Source: a bacterium (lineage in GTDB: Bacteria > UBP15 > UBA6099). From it: a stretch of 64,000 nucleotides of DNA. The stretch spans positions 36,750 to 100,749 of the forward strand of contig JAKQPS010000005.1 of the NCBI GenBank assembly GCA_029564595.1, written 5' to 3'. Positions 26,799 through 35,112 of this stretch are shown here, in pieces (position 1 is the stretch's first letter; each line of letters starts with the position of its first letter). Both the position numbers and the translations under genes were made by a program. The notes under the pieces were generated by a model. The model was not told the DNA's origin, did no database searches, and saw only the letters and a list, made by a program, of their open reading frames with translations.

Positions 26799-28004
26799 TC
26801 AGTATAACGTGAATGCGATATCGAGTCTGTCGGACGCTCTCACATCCTTTGCGGCAACCGCCCTTAGCAAAGCGTCATTGTCTCTGTTTCGCATCAGCCT
26901 TTCAATGATATCCAAATAGTCCTTGGCCGGAACCGCGCCGATTCTTTTTGTTTCTGCGTCAGGCAACATTCCTCTTTTCAAAGCTTCCGCCGAGACTCTT
27001 TGCAACGCGGAAGAAACAAACTGCTCAGCCTCGATGCGAGTCATCTCGCCGCTGACGCGTTGTTCTACGATAATCTCTCCAGTTGAAAAAATCCGCCTGT
27101 TTACAGTCGGCCTCATTTTTATATACATCTGCTGGCCTTTAAATACATTATTGGCCGCCAGCGCGTCAATAATGACATCGTCTTTAGAAGCCTTCATCAC
27201 GTCCATTAAACCTTTGAACTGCTCATTAAAAATCAGGCCTGTGTCTTTGTCCACGATAACGCCGCGCTCAACCGCTTCCGCCAACAGAGAGTTTATCATC
27301 GCCATCAATTGTGTTTTAAGATCCGATTCTTTTATGCTTTTTGATATCACGACTCGCGCCAGCAACTGGTCCCTGTGGTAAACGATGTCTCCGTACAGAG
27401 TTTCCACGCTTAACTGGCTGATTCTGTCTATCGAAATTTTAATCTCTCCTTCAAGCTCATTTTTGCGCTCCGTCAGTTCCGCCGTTTCCTTTTTGAGTTT
27501 GGCGAAATCAACGGACATCATGTCGTGAGATTCCTGAAGCTCGTTCAACTCAATGGATTTGATATTGATGTTGCCGAGTATTTCATCCAATCTCTCAACG
27601 TTTTCTTTGTAGTCTTCCCTATTTCGTTCAATTTCCGCTCTAAGCTCCTCTTCCTGTCTTTTATACTCGAAAGTCGAACGCTCCAACTCTTTTTGTTTTT
27701 TTTCAAACAAAGCAGTCGATTCCTGAAGCTGGACTTTGCGAGTTTCAAGTTCGTCCACAATTCTTTTTAGCCCGAAAAAAGAAGTGCGGGCGTATTGAGA
27801 AAATGCGAACAGCAGTATCAAAGTGACGGAAACAATCACAGCCCCGGTGATGATGGTCACTATAATGGAGGTATACTTCGGACGAAGATTAAACAGACTG
27901 ATTCTTTTTTTGCCGACTTTCCTGCCTACGTAGTCGCCGATATAAGCTATCAGTCCGCTGATGAAGACCAACAATACTACAAGAGCTATTCCTCTCAGAT
28001 CCAT
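26799..28004 (-). CDS. DUF3084 family membrane/coiled-coil protein
   Basis: A 401-residue protein with two N-terminal membrane helices (about 6-25 and 46-68) separated by the diagnostic loop YIGDYVGRKVGKKRISLFNLRPK. A coiled coil of about 130 residues (75-205) and a C-terminal domain complete it. This is the DUF3084 architecture known mainly from cyanobacteria and scattered other phyla; function is not established. The C-terminal part contains KGQQMYIKMRPTVNRRIFSTGEIIVE. It is the upstream gene of a pair with the membrane protein at 26018 and is divergent from the HD-GYP gene. Confidence 0.87.
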   Translation of the reverse strand: MDLRGIALVVLLVFISGLIAYIGDYVGRKVGKKRISLFNLRPKYTSIIVTIITGAVIVSVTLILLFAFSQYARTSFFGLKRIVDELETRKVQLQESTALFEKKQKELERSTFEYKRQEEELRAEIERNREDYKENVERLDEILGNINIKSIELNELQESHDMMSVDFAKLKKETAELTERKNELEGEIKISIDRISQLSVETLYGDIVYHRDQLLARVVISKSIKESDLKTQLMAMINSLLAEAVERGVIVDKDTGLIFNEQFKGLMDVMKASKDDVIIDALAANNVFKGQQMYIKMRPTVNRRIFSTGEIIVEQRVSGEMTRIEAEQFVSSALQRVSAEALKRGMLPDAETKRIGAVPAKDYLDIIERLMRNRDNDALLRAVAAKDVRASDRLDIAFTLY

Positions 28005-28234
28005 CTAATGGTCATGTCCTTCACATAAATAGCGGCATAAACCGCTTGTTAGCCAATATATATTAACACACAATACTCACAATAGATATCTTAACAGTCC
28101 GCAATTCGGGTACTGAAAGTATTTGTATAAAGCTTGTCTATTTCAAAATATGTTTATAAAATACGCGTACATTGAATGTTTTTTTGGGAAAACAAAAGGT
28201 TAAATGTGATGTTTTCGCATGACAAGGGTGTCGC

Positions 28235-28819
28235 ATGACAGGAAATCAAGGCAAAGAACTCTGGCAGACGCTTACAGCGGTTTCTACGGTAATCGGATGC
28301 CATGATCTGTTCGACGAATCCTATCCGGTAAGGATGGCGGGATATGCGCGAGCCCTCGGAGCAGCTTCCGGCATGGAGCAAGAGGAAGTCGAGCAGTTAG
28401 AGTACGCCGCGTTGCTTCATGACATAGGACAAATAAAAACTCGCGAAACGATTTTGAAGAAACCCGGAAGGCTGACCCGTCAGGAATATCTCGAAGTCCA
28501 AGCCCACCCGATTGAGAGCGAAAAGATAATTGAGATGATGCCGAATCTAGGTTGGGCGGCGCAATGGGCGCGCTGGAGACATGAATGGTGGGACGGATCC
28601 GGCTATCCGGATAGAATCGCGGGAGAGGCTATTCCACTGCCATCTCGAATCCTCGCTGTCGTCGATTCTTTCGGAGCAATGCTCAGCGAGCGCCCGTATA
28701 GGCAGGCTCTTGAAAAGACTGAAGCGCTTGCCGAATTAAAACTAATGGCGGGTATTCAATTCGATCCTGCTGTTGTGGAAACATTCATCAGGATAATGTC
28801 GGCGGAGACGGAATGCTGA
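28235..28819 (+). CDS. HD-GYP domain phosphodiesterase-like protein
   Basis: A 194-residue protein that is essentially a lone HD-GYP domain. The metal-binding HD is in YAALLHDIGQIKTRE, followed by HPIESEKII, the RHEWWDGSGYPDRIAGEAIP block containing the GYP motif, and the RILAVVDSFGAMLSERPYR block. Intact enzymes hydrolyse cyclic di-GMP. All key His/Asp positions I can check are present, so activity is plausible. There is no receiver or sensor domain. The stop overlaps the start of the next gene by seven bases, so coupling with the methyltransferase-like protein is strong. A ten-base direct repeat (tcgcatgaca) flanks the start site. Confidence 0.88.
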   Translation: MTGNQGKELWQTLTAVSTVIGCHDLFDESYPVRMAGYARALGAASGMEQEEVEQLEYAALLHDIGQIKTRETILKKPGRLTRQEYLEVQAHPIESEKIIEMMPNLGWAAQWARWRHEWWDGSGYPDRIAGEAIPLPSRILAVVDSFGAMLSERPYRQALEKTEALAELKLMAGIQFDPAVVETFIRIMSAETEC

Positions 28820-29769
28820 AAACATCCACTTATAACGGTCTGCCAACAGCGCGTCTTACAGGGTGGCTCTGGAGCGCGACAAAAGATATTCAATTTGATT
28901 CGGTCATCTGCCCGTTCTGCGGCTCAGGCGCTGCCGCCCGCCTTTTCAAAGAGCAAGGCTGTGAAGTGACCGCCACGGCCGTTTTCACTTCGTTCGCAAG
29001 GCAAGCGAGAGCTCTCATAGAGAATGACTCGACTACATTGGACCAGTTTGAGGCGGAGGCGGTAATCGGGCCTTCAGCAGACACGACTCAACTGATGGAA
29101 GGAATAGCCCCCGCTTACGGCCTTCCTCATTCGTTCGGCGCATGGCTCGACCGGTGTCGCGCAAACATAGAACGCATGGATCATGAGTATAAAAAATCTC
29201 TCGCATACACCGCCGTGTCGAAAGTAATCGCTCAGGTTTTTTCATTGGGCGAACAATCTGTGGCGCAATCCGGCGAAGAAGATTGGAATCAGGTGTTCAG
29301 GTTCTATGTGGCCGCGCTCAACGACATGGTTTTTTCAAACGGCAGGCTATGCTTAGCTTATGAAGGCAACCCGGAACGATATGTAATGGAATCGAACGCG
29401 GACGCGCTATGCCTATATCTGCCCAGAGAGAGCATTTCCAAACTGACCGAAGCTGAAAGATTTTCTGAACTATTCAACCGTTTCTGTCATGAAAAACAAA
29501 TGATGTCGGAACTGTCAGCCGCCGAGAATGAAACGCTCGGAACAGCGTTGATCGACACTTCAAAGTATGCGGATTTGGTTTCAAATTTCCTCGAACGCGC
29601 TAAACATATCAAACTATGGTTTATATGCGCAAGCAGCGACGCGCCTGTCGCAACGGACGAAATTTATAGAATTCTTGCCGGATTAAAAAACAAAGTGACA
29701 GTTATGCAAAAAGAAATGGTTTATTCTAAAAACATTTCAAGAAAAGAATACATTTACATCTGCGAATAA
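28813..29769 (+). CDS. Degenerate DNA-methyltransferase-like protein
   Basis: A 318-residue protein whose N-terminal part carries a SAM-site-like motif, VICPFCGSGAAARLFKEQGCEVTATA (residues 33-58), close to the DPFCGSG motif of N6-adenine and N4-cytosine DNA methyltransferases. The catalytic (N/D)PP(Y/W/F) motif is absent. The middle has AYGLPHSFGAWLDRCRANIERM and the end FICASSDAPVATDEIYRILA. It may therefore be a non-catalytic relative or use the fold for something else. It is translationally coupled to the HD-GYP gene (7-base overlap). The fold call is fairly weak; pairing is strong. Confidence 0.55.
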   Translation: MLKTSTYNGLPTARLTGWLWSATKDIQFDSVICPFCGSGAAARLFKEQGCEVTATAVFTSFARQARALIENDSTTLDQFEAEAVIGPSADTTQLMEGIAPAYGLPHSFGAWLDRCRANIERMDHEYKKSLAYTAVSKVIAQVFSLGEQSVAQSGEEDWNQVFRFYVAALNDMVFSNGRLCLAYEGNPERYVMESNADALCLYLPRESISKLTEAERFSELFNRFCHEKQMMSELSAAENETLGTALIDTSKYADLVSNFLERAKHIKLWFICASSDAPVATDEIYRILAGLKNKVTVMQKEMVYSKNISRKEYIYICE

Positions 29770-29830
29770 CAAAGCGGGCCGACCCGGATTCGTGGACAGC
29801 GCCGGCGCAAATGAAGAATTCCGGTCGATA

Positions 29831-30586
29831 TTACGAGCGTTCAATTCCGGCGATAAAATCCTTGAGTTCCTTAAAATACCTTTCTCCGCCTTCGATATAT
29901 GCGTCGTTATGGTCGGCTCCGTGGACGATGTATATTCGCTTGGGTTCGGAAGCCTTTTCAAAAAGCCTCCTGCAATGACTGACAGGAATTAGAGAATCAG
30001 AGTCTCCGTGAATAAATAATTTCGGAACAGAAACGGCTTCGATTTTATTCAGAGAATCGAATTTTGTTTTGATAAGAGATCTAGGCGCGATGGGGATCAA
30101 AGCCGCGGCCACATCCGAAATGCTTGTGAAAGTTGATTCGACAATCAAAGCGTCGCATTCCATTTTTGAAGCCGCGTCGATCGCCACAGCCCCTCCTAAA
30201 GACCTGCCGAAAAGTATCGTCTTAATCTTTTTTGGTCTGCAACGCTCGATGAGCCAGTTGAGAGCGGCCGCGCCATCTCGACAAAGGCCGGCCTCGTCAG
30301 GTTTGCCATTGCTACTTCCATACCCTCTGTAATCAAAAATAAAAATTTCTGCCCCGACCTGATGATGGAGTTTGATGATATTGTCCAGCCTGTCTGAGAT
30401 GTTGCCGGCGTTTCCGTGAAAAAAAAGAAGGGCTGATTGCGCTTTCTCTTTAGGAATGAACCATCCGTGAAGCCTGACGCCGTCAGACGCTTCAAACCGG
30501 ACGTTCTCGAAATCAAGCCCGAACTCGTCAGGTTCAGCCCAGAAATCCCGCGTCGGGTAATATATAAAACGATTCTCAAAAATCAT
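29831..30586 (-). CDS. Alpha/beta hydrolase (BAAT/serine hydrolase type)
   Basis: A 251-residue enzyme of the alpha/beta hydrolase fold. The oxyanion region ALLFFHGNAGNISDRL is followed by the nucleophile elbow ILFGRSLGGAVAID (G-x-S-x-G with Ser about 136), an acidic residue in LFIHGDSDSLIPV and a terminal His in VHGADHNDAYIE. It is probably a cytoplasmic esterase or acyltransferase of the YqkD/Fam108-like group; the substrate is unknown. It lies 26 bases behind the DUF5665 gene on the same strand, with no obvious functional link. Confidence 0.87.
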   Translation of the reverse strand: MIFENRFIYYPTRDFWAEPDEFGLDFENVRFEASDGVRLHGWFIPKEKAQSALLFFHGNAGNISDRLDNIIKLHHQVGAEIFIFDYRGYGSSNGKPDEAGLCRDGAAALNWLIERCRPKKIKTILFGRSLGGAVAIDAASKMECDALIVESTFTSISDVAAALIPIAPRSLIKTKFDSLNKIEAVSVPKLFIHGDSDSLIPVSHCRRLFEKASEPKRIYIVHGADHNDAYIEGGERYFKELKDFIAGIERS

Positions 30587-30612
30587 ATTTCCAAATCGAA
30601 CCGCATTTTTCG

Positions 30613-30996
30613 TTAATGTTTACTTCCGCTTGAAGTTCCGGCATATTCGTTTACGATATCAACTATCTCAGCTATGTATCTGCCAATCAACGGTAAATCA
30701 ATCATTTTTCCCAGCAACAACACTAAAAAACCGAAAATCATCGTCATGCCTATGACTAAACCAAGCCCACGAGCAATGCCGATAGCAAAGCTTAGGGCAA
30801 TGATTCTTTTAGGCTTAGTCATATTGGTCAAGTAGTCGGCCAGATTCATTCTTTCAAAAATGTCCGCCAGCTTGTTTATGTTCATTATTGTCTCAGGCTC
30901 GAGTCTTACCGACGCTCCGGGATCGGGAAGGGAAAATGTCTTATTTTCAGAAGCGGCATCGCCGCTCTCGTTCCCAGTGTCGGTGTTCTCAGGCAT
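30613..30996 (-). CDS. DUF5665 domain membrane protein
   Basis: A 127-residue protein with an acidic, disordered N terminus and the DUF5665 pattern: INKLADIFERMNLADYLTNMTKPKRIIALSFAIGIARGLGLVIG, one or two hydrophobic helices, then LIGRYIAEIVDIVNEY. The family occurs in many bacteria as small membrane proteins of unknown function. It sits between the sensor gene and the hydrolase, with about 58 bases to the sensor stop. Confidence 0.85.
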   Translation of the reverse strand: MPENTDTGNESGDAASENKTFSLPDPGASVRLEPETIMNINKLADIFERMNLADYLTNMTKPKRIIALSFAIGIARGLGLVIGMTMIFGFLVLLLGKMIDLPLIGRYIAEIVDIVNEYAGTSSGSKH

Positions 30997-31054
30997 TATC
31001 CGCCTCCTTTTTCCAGATTACATCTCTCCACTTTGAATATCCCGCAGTCATTGT

Positions 31055-32332
31055 TCAACTTTGAGATTCGTCGTCTTGTCGGAGAGCGCGCGTTAATGAA
31101 CGCAACTCTCTCATTTTTTCACGATGTTCTTTCGAGCCTTTCTTGTGCGAAGAAAATATTTGTTCAAGGGCGTTTTCAAGCTTGTCCAGAAGTTCGTTCT
31201 TGTTTTTCTTCTCGTCCTCGCTATCCGCGATTATTTCCTCTTGTTTTCTGCGTTCTTCGTTAAGCTCGCTGTTTACAGTCAGCAACATGTTGTTGACGGC
31301 CGCAACATCGCCCAGCCTGCGCTCCCTGTTTTCATGCTCGATCTCCCTGTATCTGGCCCTGAGGCCCGCCGCCGTCAACACGGCTATCACAGCGCCCCAG
31401 AAAAGGGCCAAGACAAGGTGCTTTTTTGAGAGATAAGATTTGAAGCTTATATCCTTTTCCCGTTCGGAAACAAGAGCCGCCCACTGCCTGCCCCCGAATC
31501 TGTCGGAGACATAAGCGCCAAGCCATTTCTCCTCGATAGACGACTCTTCGTCGCCCGCTAAGGCGAACTTTCCTTTGCCGCAATTGCCTTCTATCATATC
31601 CGCCGCCATGACATTCAATTGATCATGTCGGTCCAGAGCCATCGCTTCCTTTATTCCTGCTCCTATGTATTCAGGCTCAGGATGAGCAAGTATCCTTCCC
31701 GACGAATCCACGATTGTGATGTTTCTTCCCGATATATTTCGAGAAGATTGCTGTATTCTCTCGCTGAGCGCCGACGGGTTGACGGCGACGACGACAGCGC
31801 GCCTGTTTTCATTAAAAACCTTGGGATTGCCTGACGGCCCGCCGGGAACGTACACCAAAAGCCAAACGCCTGATTCGCTGCCTGCAACGTCTCTTATGAA
31901 CACGTTTGACACGAGGACTCCGGATTCAGAAACCGCCCCGGATGAGGAGACAAAAAACATCTCTAGATCGTCCACCCCGCCCTTTTCAAAAAAAGCTCCG
32001 GCAGAAGATTCTATCCGGCCCTCGATATATACCGCTATTGATGCCACGCCGTCTGCGGACAATCTTTTTAGTATGTCTTCTATAGGTTCAACTCCTTTAG
32101 CGGCATGTTTTGCGGACCTTGCTATCCAAGCCAGATAATCGTTAGCGTAAGAAGTCGCGTCCCAAGCTGCGGATGTTAATTTTTCAAACTGTATCTCTTC
32201 AAATCTGCGGCTTTCTTCGATGAAAGACCATCTAAGGCATAACGAGCCGACAATAAAAAGCGCAAACGCCGCTCCAATCCATCTTAAAGCCAATTTTATC
32301 GCCGGATTGTCGTCTCCGTGAACCGGTATCAT
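31055..32332 (-). CDS. Cache-type sensor protein with coiled-coil C terminus
   Basis: A 425-residue protein with a membrane helix at about 13-30, a large extracytoplasmic region (about 31-285), a second helix (about 300-325) and a long coiled coil to the end. The periplasmic part has the features of a double Cache sensor: RNITIVDSSGRILAHPEPEYIG and an AYVSDRFGGRQWAALVSE closing strand. No HAMP, kinase, GGDEF or methyl-accepting module follows, only Lys/Glu-rich coiled coil (RRLGDVAAVNNMLLTVNSE...). It must signal through a partner. It overlaps the CCA-enzyme stop by four bases. Confidence 0.75.
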   Translation of the reverse strand: MIPVHGDDNPAIKLALRWIGAAFALFIVGSLCLRWSFIEESRRFEEIQFEKLTSAAWDATSYANDYLAWIARSAKHAAKGVEPIEDILKRLSADGVASIAVYIEGRIESSAGAFFEKGGVDDLEMFFVSSSGAVSESGVLVSNVFIRDVAGSESGVWLLVYVPGGPSGNPKVFNENRRAVVVAVNPSALSERIQQSSRNISGRNITIVDSSGRILAHPEPEYIGAGIKEAMALDRHDQLNVMAADMIEGNCGKGKFALAGDEESSIEEKWLGAYVSDRFGGRQWAALVSEREKDISFKSYLSKKHLVLALFWGAVIAVLTAAGLRARYREIEHENRERRLGDVAAVNNMLLTVNSELNEERRKQEEIIADSEDEKKNKNELLDKLENALEQIFSSHKKGSKEHREKMRELRSLTRALRQDDESQS

Positions 32333-33810
32333 GATATCATGTCGCCTTTCGCGAATCTTCGAACCAACGCAACTGCTCCTTCGGCGTCTTCAGGATCAAG
32401 TTCGCCGTCGATAATTTTTTCCTTGAGCATGCTGACAATCTCTCCTACGCGCCGCCCCGGCCCTATTCCCAATATCTTCATTATATCTCCGCCGTCAATC
32501 GGAGGCTTGGGATTCAAATAACGTTCCGCGTCCAATTGCGCCGCGCGCGTCATAAAATGGTCCACCCTGTCTTGTCTTGCAGCCTTCAATTCGGCGTCGC
32601 CGGTTGTGATGTCCGACTTCGTAAGCGCGGCGATATCTTCAAAATATTCGCCCAAATCATTTACGGCCCGCCTTACCGCCGAGTCGGTCCAAGCGTCGTC
32701 GTATGCGCTCAACCTATGGTGTTTAGACACCAGAGAAGAAATATAATCAATGTCTTCGTTGCTGAATCTTAGCCTTCGGCAGATTTCAGCGGCAAACTCG
32801 CCTCCCGCGCGGTCGTGGTTGAGGAACGAGTACGCCCCGTCCGTCAAAGTCCTCACAGCCGGTTTTCCCACATCGTGAAGCAGCGCGGCCATCCTGAACC
32901 TCGGCGTTTTAGGGCCGAACTCTGCGGCCCTGTCCAAAACCTCCATTGTGTGTCCGACCAAATCCTTATGATGGGTTTCCGGCTCCGGTTCAAGCTCCAT
33001 CAAAGCGGCCAATTCCGGAATCCAACGCTCTACCAGACCCCATTCGAACATTATTCTTACGCCTCTGGACGGCTGCGGCAACATCAACAGCTTTTCAATT
33101 TCCATTTTAACACGTTCCGGGGCTATGCCGCTCAACAAATCAGTATCTCTAACCGTGTATTTGATCGCGGAAAGAAGATTCTCGTCAGGTCTCAAATCGT
33201 AACCGACCGAAAACCTAATAGCTCTGAGAACTCTGAGGGGATCGTCATTGATGGTTTCAACCGGGTCTCTAGGCGTTCTGAGAACTCCTTTGCTCAGGTC
33301 TTCCAAGCCTGAGGAAGGATCAATTAGCAGCCCGAATCCATCAGGCGACAAATCCGCCGCGACCGCGTTCACGGTGAAGTCCCTTGAGACAAGGTCTTCT
33401 TCTAATGCCGGTTTTTCGTTCCTTGCCGAACCATCATTATCAGCGCATCCGACAATCCGAAACGGAGTTATCTCCACCTCCATTCCATCTGAGAAGATGA
33501 CCCCCTGAGTGCCGTGCCCTTTCGCCCGCGACACGTCATAAATGCTTCGCGAAGCTTTCCTCATAATCCTTTTAATGCCGGCAGCGTCCGCAGAAGTGAC
33601 AAAATCCAAATCGGCAGTCTCGGCTCCTAGAACAATATCCCTGACCGCTCCGCCGACAAGATATATGTTTTCTCCCTCGTTTTGGAATATTTTTCCTATT
33701 AGAATAAGCCTTTTATTGATTTCGAATGGAAAAACCAACCGGGGTTTTCCGGTTTGTGGGGTTGTGAGGCTCCTGATTACTGTGCTCTCGTCAGATGCCA
33801 ATAGCGCCAT
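32329..33810 (-). CDS. cca: CCA-adding enzyme / tRNA nucleotidyltransferase with HD domain
   Basis: A 493-residue class II nucleotidyltransferase. The catalytic head has YLVGGAVRDIVLGAETADLDFV (G-G-x-R-D and D-x-D), the R-rich DLVSRDFTVNAVA block and the DPLRVLRAIRFSV motif. An HD domain follows (AALLHDVGKPAV with downstream NHDRAGGEFA), as in bacterial CCA enzymes with phosphohydrolase activity. It matures tRNA 3' ends, and the three tRNAs seen here lack encoded CCA. The stop overlaps the start of the Cache sensor by four bases (ATGA), an unlikely functional partner. Confidence 0.93.
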   Translation of the reverse strand: MALLASDESTVIRSLTTPQTGKPRLVFPFEINKRLILIGKIFQNEGENIYLVGGAVRDIVLGAETADLDFVTSADAAGIKRIMRKASRSIYDVSRAKGHGTQGVIFSDGMEVEITPFRIVGCADNDGSARNEKPALEEDLVSRDFTVNAVAADLSPDGFGLLIDPSSGLEDLSKGVLRTPRDPVETINDDPLRVLRAIRFSVGYDLRPDENLLSAIKYTVRDTDLLSGIAPERVKMEIEKLLMLPQPSRGVRIMFEWGLVERWIPELAALMELEPEPETHHKDLVGHTMEVLDRAAEFGPKTPRFRMAALLHDVGKPAVRTLTDGAYSFLNHDRAGGEFAAEICRRLRFSNEDIDYISSLVSKHHRLSAYDDAWTDSAVRRAVNDLGEYFEDIAALTKSDITTGDAELKAARQDRVDHFMTRAAQLDAERYLNPKPPIDGGDIMKILGIGPGRRVGEIVSMLKEKIIDGELDPEDAEGAVALVRRFAKGDMIS

Positions 33811-33991
33811 TCTCCAGTCTTTTGCGCTGACACAAGAAACGACTTCCCGGTCATCTCTTGTATGATTATCAATAAAATATAATCCATTTATTGCAAAAAT
33901 TCCTTATAAATGTGATAATTATCTTGGTTTTAACGAAAAAGCGGCTGGTCGCGCAGGAATAACCTAGTCGCCATTATTTTTAATAAATTGT

Positions 33992-34017
33992 TAAGGTTTG
34001 CCGACAATAGACGATAA
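33992..34017 (+). promoter_or_regulatory. Sigma-28 (FliA)-like promoter of flgM
   Basis: TAAGGTTT at 33992-33999 and GACGATAA at 34010-34017, ten bases apart, differ by one base each from the flagellar sigma-28 consensus (TAAAGTTT, GCCGATAA, spacer 11). They lie about 36 bases upstream of the flgM start, a normal distance. FlgM genes are classic sigma-28 targets, so context supports the call. Confidence 0.55.
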
Positions 34018-34052
34018 TAGTAGCGAGGAGAAAATAGACAGGGGCGAAAAAT

Positions 34053-34361
34053 ATGGAAATGCCATTTGTTCCAACATCAATGAGCGGCAAAGCGGATGCC
34101 GCGAAAACCAGCGCCGTCAACTCTGCCAAGGCGTACAAAAACGCCGGCCCCAAAAAGGCCGCCGCGCAATCGGATGCGGTCGAGATATCCTCAAAATCAA
34201 GACTGATGGCCAAGCTGAAAGCGTCTTACTCCGAACTTGAGAAGGCCGACGCCGAGAAAACCAAGCAGATTAAAGAAAAACTCGACTTGAACACTTTGGA
34301 GCTTTCTTCCGAGGAAATCGTGACTCACATACTCAAGGGAACTCTGTTCGATTCAATTTGA
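34053..34361 (+). CDS. flgM: Anti-sigma-28 factor FlgM-like
   Basis: A 102-residue, low-complexity protein of FlgM type. The Lys/Ala/Ser-rich first half is disordered. The C-terminal half DAVEISSKSRLMAKLKASYSELEKAD, then KTKQIKEKLDLNTLELSSEEIVTHIL, follows the FlgM pattern of a V-x-[IL]-S motif, two helices and a DxEE-I ending. FlgM holds FliA inactive until the hook is complete and is then exported. No other flagellar gene is in the window. A FliA-like promoter lies upstream and a strong terminator follows 24 bases after the stop, so it is a single-gene unit. Confidence 0.8.
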   Translation: MEMPFVPTSMSGKADAAKTSAVNSAKAYKNAGPKKAAAQSDAVEISSKSRLMAKLKASYSELEKADAEKTKQIKEKLDLNTLELSSEEIVTHILKGTLFDSI

Positions 34362-34385
34362 TAGCCTGTCCGACACTGAAAACAA

Positions 34386-34416
34386 ACCCTCCGGCAACGG
34401 AGGGTTTTCATTTTGT
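34386..34416. terminator. Bidirectional intrinsic terminator
   Basis: A perfect 9-bp stem (aaccctccg/cggagggtt) with a GCAA loop, followed on the plus strand by ttcatttt and on the minus strand by tgttt. It closes flgM from the left and the ECF-FmdE operon from the right, whose last stop is at 34408 inside the hairpin's end. Confidence 0.85.
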
Positions 34417-35112
34417 CGTGGAAAGCGATGTTCTTTCTTTATCGGTCGTCCGCCTATTACATGGAACATCGACTAAATCCAACTCTTTGCTTATGGAGCC
34501 GCCAGCGAACATGCCTTTCAACTCCATCGATATTGCAAGGTCATGGGATTTTCTCATTACAGATATCACAAGCGGGACTGCTAAAGGCAGCCAGTTCGAC
34601 AAGTTCAGCATTCGACGGAATTCAAAGCCTCTCGCCCTCTGCGCCTGATACACGGACATCGCTTCTTCGAACATCACCGGGAAAAACCTCAAGATTATCA
34701 GCATCATGAGGCACAGTTCCTGAGGAACGCGCATTCTTCTCAATGCTGAAGCGATTTCTCTCGGCTCAGTCGTGTAAACAAAGAAAAGATTCGCCAACAC
34801 CACGAAGTAAATCTTCAGGATAAAAAGAATGGAACCGGCAAAGCCGTCCGAGGCTGCGGTAGCCCAATCTTTGGAAACGCCATATTCGGATAATACAAAA
34901 ATTAATACTATAAATGGAAATCCGAAGGCTATTCGCCTGACAATAGTCATTATGCCGCTGAAGGATTCGGATAAAACCAAGCATGTGAAAACCATAGATA
35001 AGTTGAGGATCGCTAGAACGACCGTATCGTTAAAGTACAACGCCGCAATCAGACACAGGAGCAAGAAAAGCATTTTGGGGCCTGCCGGGGCCTTTTCAGC
35101 AAGATTCCTCAA
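34408..35112 (-). CDS. ECF transporter transmembrane component (EcfT)
   Basis: A 234-residue T component of an energy-coupling factor transporter, with five or six helices. The coupling motifs are ASALRRMRVPQEL (A-R-[AG]-like) and YQAQRARGFEF, the two Ala-Arg-Gly segments that contact the ATPases. The start is taken as TTG at 35112 because a good ribosome site (ggaggg) lies nine bases upstream; an upstream in-frame start at 35154 would overlap the ATPase gene by 59 bases. With this start the overlap is 17 bases, and coupling is likely. It completes the ECF set with the S and double-ATPase genes. Confidence 0.87.
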   Translation of the reverse strand: MRNLAEKAPAGPKMLFLLLCLIAALYFNDTVVLAILNLSMVFTCLVLSESFSGIMTIVRRIAFGFPFIVLIFVLSEYGVSKDWATAASDGFAGSILFILKIYFVVLANLFFVYTTEPREIASALRRMRVPQELCLMMLIILRFFPVMFEEAMSVYQAQRARGFEFRRMLNLSNWLPLAVPLVISVMRKSHDLAISMELKGMFAGGSISKELDLVDVPCNRRTTDKERTSLSTTK

